Source: Pseudoalteromonas shioyasakiensis
GTDB taxonomy: Bacteria; Pseudomonadota; Gammaproteobacteria; Enterobacterales; Alteromonadaceae
Assembly: GCF_019134595.1 (NCBI RefSeq)
Contig: NZ_CP077770.1
Span: forward strand, 516,001 to 580,000
Reading direction: 5' to 3'
DNA: 64,000 bases
Part shown: positions 63,944 through 64,000 of the stretch, in pieces
How the letters are laid out: every line of letters begins with the position of its first letter
How positions within the stretch are numbered: position 1 is the first letter of the stretch
Notes under the pieces: generated by a model
The model's database searches: none
Seen by the model: only the letters and a program-made list of their open reading frames with translations
Told to the model about the DNA's origin: nothing
Translations under genes and position numbers: made by a program

Positions 63944-64000
63944 GTAATGAATTAATTTTTGGTTTTCACTCAGTTGAAGCAATATTAGCAAAAGAGCCTG
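63940..64000 (+). CDS. rlmB: 23S rRNA (guanosine-2251-2'-O)-methyltransferase, 5' end only
   Basis: GTG 63940 overlaps the rnr stop and reads MSNELIFGFHSVEAILAKEP before the window ends. This matches the RlmB N-terminus (substrate-binding domain). GAGGAG lies upstream. rnr-rlmB is a conserved gene pair. Confidence 0.88.
   Translation, partial: MSNELIFGFHSVEAILAKEP

Noticed and set aside
1..64000. CRISPR arrays, tRNA or rRNA genes, prophage
   Set aside because: No regularly spaced direct repeats of suitable length, no tRNA-like cloverleaf and no phage structural genes were recognised; a computed tRNA scan could still find something missed by eye.

Overview
The window looks like a chromosomal segment of a marine gammaproteobacterium of the Alteromonadales, most likely Pseudoalteromonas or a close relative. 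This is inferred from gene content and protein character, not from a database search. The signs are low to moderate GC, a large TonB-dependent receptor tied to an amino-sugar locus, a gammaproteobacterial dcw cluster, YqjD/YqjE-like genes and MITE-like intergenic repeats. No rRNA, tRNA, CRISPR array, prophage or intact insertion sequence was seen.

Region 1 (1-2.3 kb) holds the 3' part of an M14-family zinc peptidase gene. Region 2 (2.4-16.3 kb) is a compact N-acetylgalactosamine (GalNAc) utilisation locus. It has a Tat-exported GH109 glycosidase (minus strand), an operon agaZ-agaS-agaK-agaA followed by an FAD-dependent GMC dehydrogenase and its small Tat-signal subunit, an MFS sugar permease, a DeoR-family regulator and a TonB-dependent receptor. 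The reconstructed flow is: receptor imports the sugar or oligosaccharide, GH109 releases GalNAc, the permease brings it in, and it is phosphorylated, deacetylated, deaminated and isomerised to tagatose-6-phosphate. The dehydrogenase pair suggests a parallel periplasmic oxidation branch. Repeated operator-like sequences near the promoters fit AgaR control. A MITE-like repeat and a tiny stand-alone tatA/E gene follow the receptor.

Region 3 (16.7-22.6 kb) is a mixture: an MscS channel, a YihY membrane protein, a pirin plus glutathionyl-hydroquinone reductase pair, a P-loop ATPase and a three-gene YqjD/YqjE-like envelope cluster. Region 4 (22.9-40.8 kb) is a complete dcw cluster in canonical order, mraZ rsmH ftsL ftsI murE murF mraY murD ftsW murG murC ddl ftsQ ftsA ftsZ lpxC. 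Many genes overlap, five TGG repeats at exactly 10-bp spacing precede mraZ, and lpxC has its own promoter. The cluster ends in a strong terminator without secM or secA.

Region 5 (40.8-50.7 kb) holds housekeeping and accessory genes: yjjG, yjjX, an orphan phosphoribulokinase, a beta-propeller-like exported protein, an M1 aminopeptidase, a truncated active-site-poor tyrosine recombinase, a DUF2750 protein, a GST, a parvulin, a glutathione peroxidase-like protein and a GNAT acetyltransferase. Region 6 (50.8-64 kb) has a double-receiver histidine kinase with a partner response regulator, queG, a chemoreceptor-like protein, a glycerophosphodiesterase, an EamA transporter, a three-gene membrane module (DUF350 protein, unknown membrane protein, membrane spermidine-synthase-like protein), rnr and the start of rlmB.

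The least conventional parts are the GMC dehydrogenase with a C-x5-C-x3-CP motif inside a GalNAc operon, the nearby orphan TatA/E, the DUF350/spermidine-synthase-like module and the two-component pair with an unrecognised output domain.
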